DNA of 7,769 bases from Anaerolineales bacterium (GTDB taxonomy: Bacteria > Chloroflexota > Anaerolineae > Anaerolineales > DRMV01), in contig JALXBY010000068.1 in NCBI GenBank assembly GCA_026991215.1, positions 1 through 7,769 on the forward strand, written 5' to 3'. Below are positions 7,347 to 7,769 of the stretch, piece after piece. The notes under the pieces are model-generated. The model was not told the origin of the DNA, made no database searches, and saw only the letters and a program-made list of their open reading frames with translations. The position numbers were made by a program, and so were the translations under genes. Position 1 is the first letter of the stretch, and the number at the start of each line of letters is the position of its first letter.

Positions 7347-7769
7347 TCAGGGTTCGAGCACCACTTGAAGGCAGCGGTCCGGGTGTGCATCCAGCAGGCG
7401 GTAGGCTTGCGGGGCCTGGTCCAGGGGGAAGCGGTGGGTAATCCAGCAGGACGGCCGCAGCCAGCGCAGGGCCTGCCAGGCCACCGCGAAGCGTCGGGCT
7501 TTGTCCCAGCGGCCCCGCAGGTGGGGGGCCAGGGTGCTGACCTGGCTGCTGAGGATTTGGATGCGGCTCCGGTGAAAGCGCCCGCCCAGGCGGACCCGGA
7601 CCGGCTTTTCCCCATACCAGGAGCCGAGAATCACCCGGCCGGTATCCAGGGTCACGGCCAGGGCCGCATCCAGGGCCTGGGGGTTGCCGCTGAGTTCCAG
7701 GGTCAGGTCGGCAAAGGGGGGCATGGTTTCGGCCGCCTGGGGCGGGTATACCTCGTGCGCACCGGCCTG
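7347..7769 (-). CDS. Zinc-type alcohol dehydrogenase-like protein, C-terminal part
   Basis: The frame is open to the right edge, giving 140 residues of a longer protein. The start lies outside the window; the internal Met at 7724 is not the start. It matches the C-terminal half of a medium-chain dehydrogenase/reductase. QAGAHEVYPPQAAET continues from a nucleotide-binding domain, LTLELSGNPQALDAAL and GRVILGSWYG are the usual strand-helix pairs, and RFPLDQAPQAYRLLDAH with LQVVLEP is the usual end of the catalytic domain. The segment LGGRFHRSRIQILSSQVS seems specific to a subfamily I associate with pterin-synthase neighbours. The zinc ligands and the nucleotide loop lie outside the window. The pterin-synthase-like gene follows after 21 bases. 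Confidence 0.85.
   Translation of the reverse strand, partial: QAGAHEVYPPQAAETMPPFADLTLELSGNPQALDAALAVTLDTGRVILGSWYGEKPVRVRLGGRFHRSRIQILSSQVSTLAPHLRGRWDKARRFAVAWQALRWLRPSCWITHRFPLDQAPQAYRLLDAHPDRCLQVVLEP

Overview
This 7.8 kb window is a GC-rich bacterial chromosome segment in which every convincing gene lies on the minus strand. The residue style of the proteins (GyrA, the fucose synthase with its GTVCAYPK motif, the pterin-synthase-like protein) and the heptanucleotide repeats between genes suggest a thermophilic or environmental Chloroflexota, perhaps Anaerolineae. That assignment is an inference from familiarity, not from a search. No mobile element, CRISPR array, rRNA or tRNA is visible, and no gene-free stretch exceeds 300 bases.

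Read in the direction of transcription (high to low coordinates), the layout has two parts. First comes a compact group: the C-terminal part of a zinc-type alcohol dehydrogenase-like protein (7347-7769, cut by the window edge), a pterin-synthase-like (PTPS/QueD fold) protein (6942-7325), a GT-B glycosyltransferase of family 4 type (5811-6881) and a four-helix membrane protein (5457-5786). The first three look like one metabolic module: a dehydrogenase, a pterin-fold enzyme lacking the usual catalytic cysteine, and a sugar transferase. Its product is unknown. After a strong hairpin comes a PCu(A)C-type copper-chaperone lipoprotein (4900-5340), then a PHP-domain metal-dependent phosphoesterase (4097-4759).

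Second comes a more housekeeping part: GDP-L-fucose synthase (2942-3910, with its own promoter-like extended -10), the DNA gyrase A subunit (405-2846, complete) and the N-terminal end of a flippase-like / LPG-synthase-type membrane protein (1-371, cut by the window edge).

The most unusual feature is non-coding. Two intergenic gaps (4760-4899 and 6882-6941) are filled almost exactly, from stop codon to start codon, by heptanucleotide repeats that stay in 7-bp register. The first array has 20 units and inverts half-way, so that the minus-strand transcript could fold into a 33-pair hairpin. Nearly all of its mismatches become G-U wobbles on the transcribed strand only. Both genes that follow these arrays lack a Shine-Dalgarno sequence, while six of the other genes whose starts lie in the window have one (five strong, one weaker). 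A separate 10-bp palindrome built from CACAGAG words sits downstream of the PHP gene and resembles a dispersed repeat.
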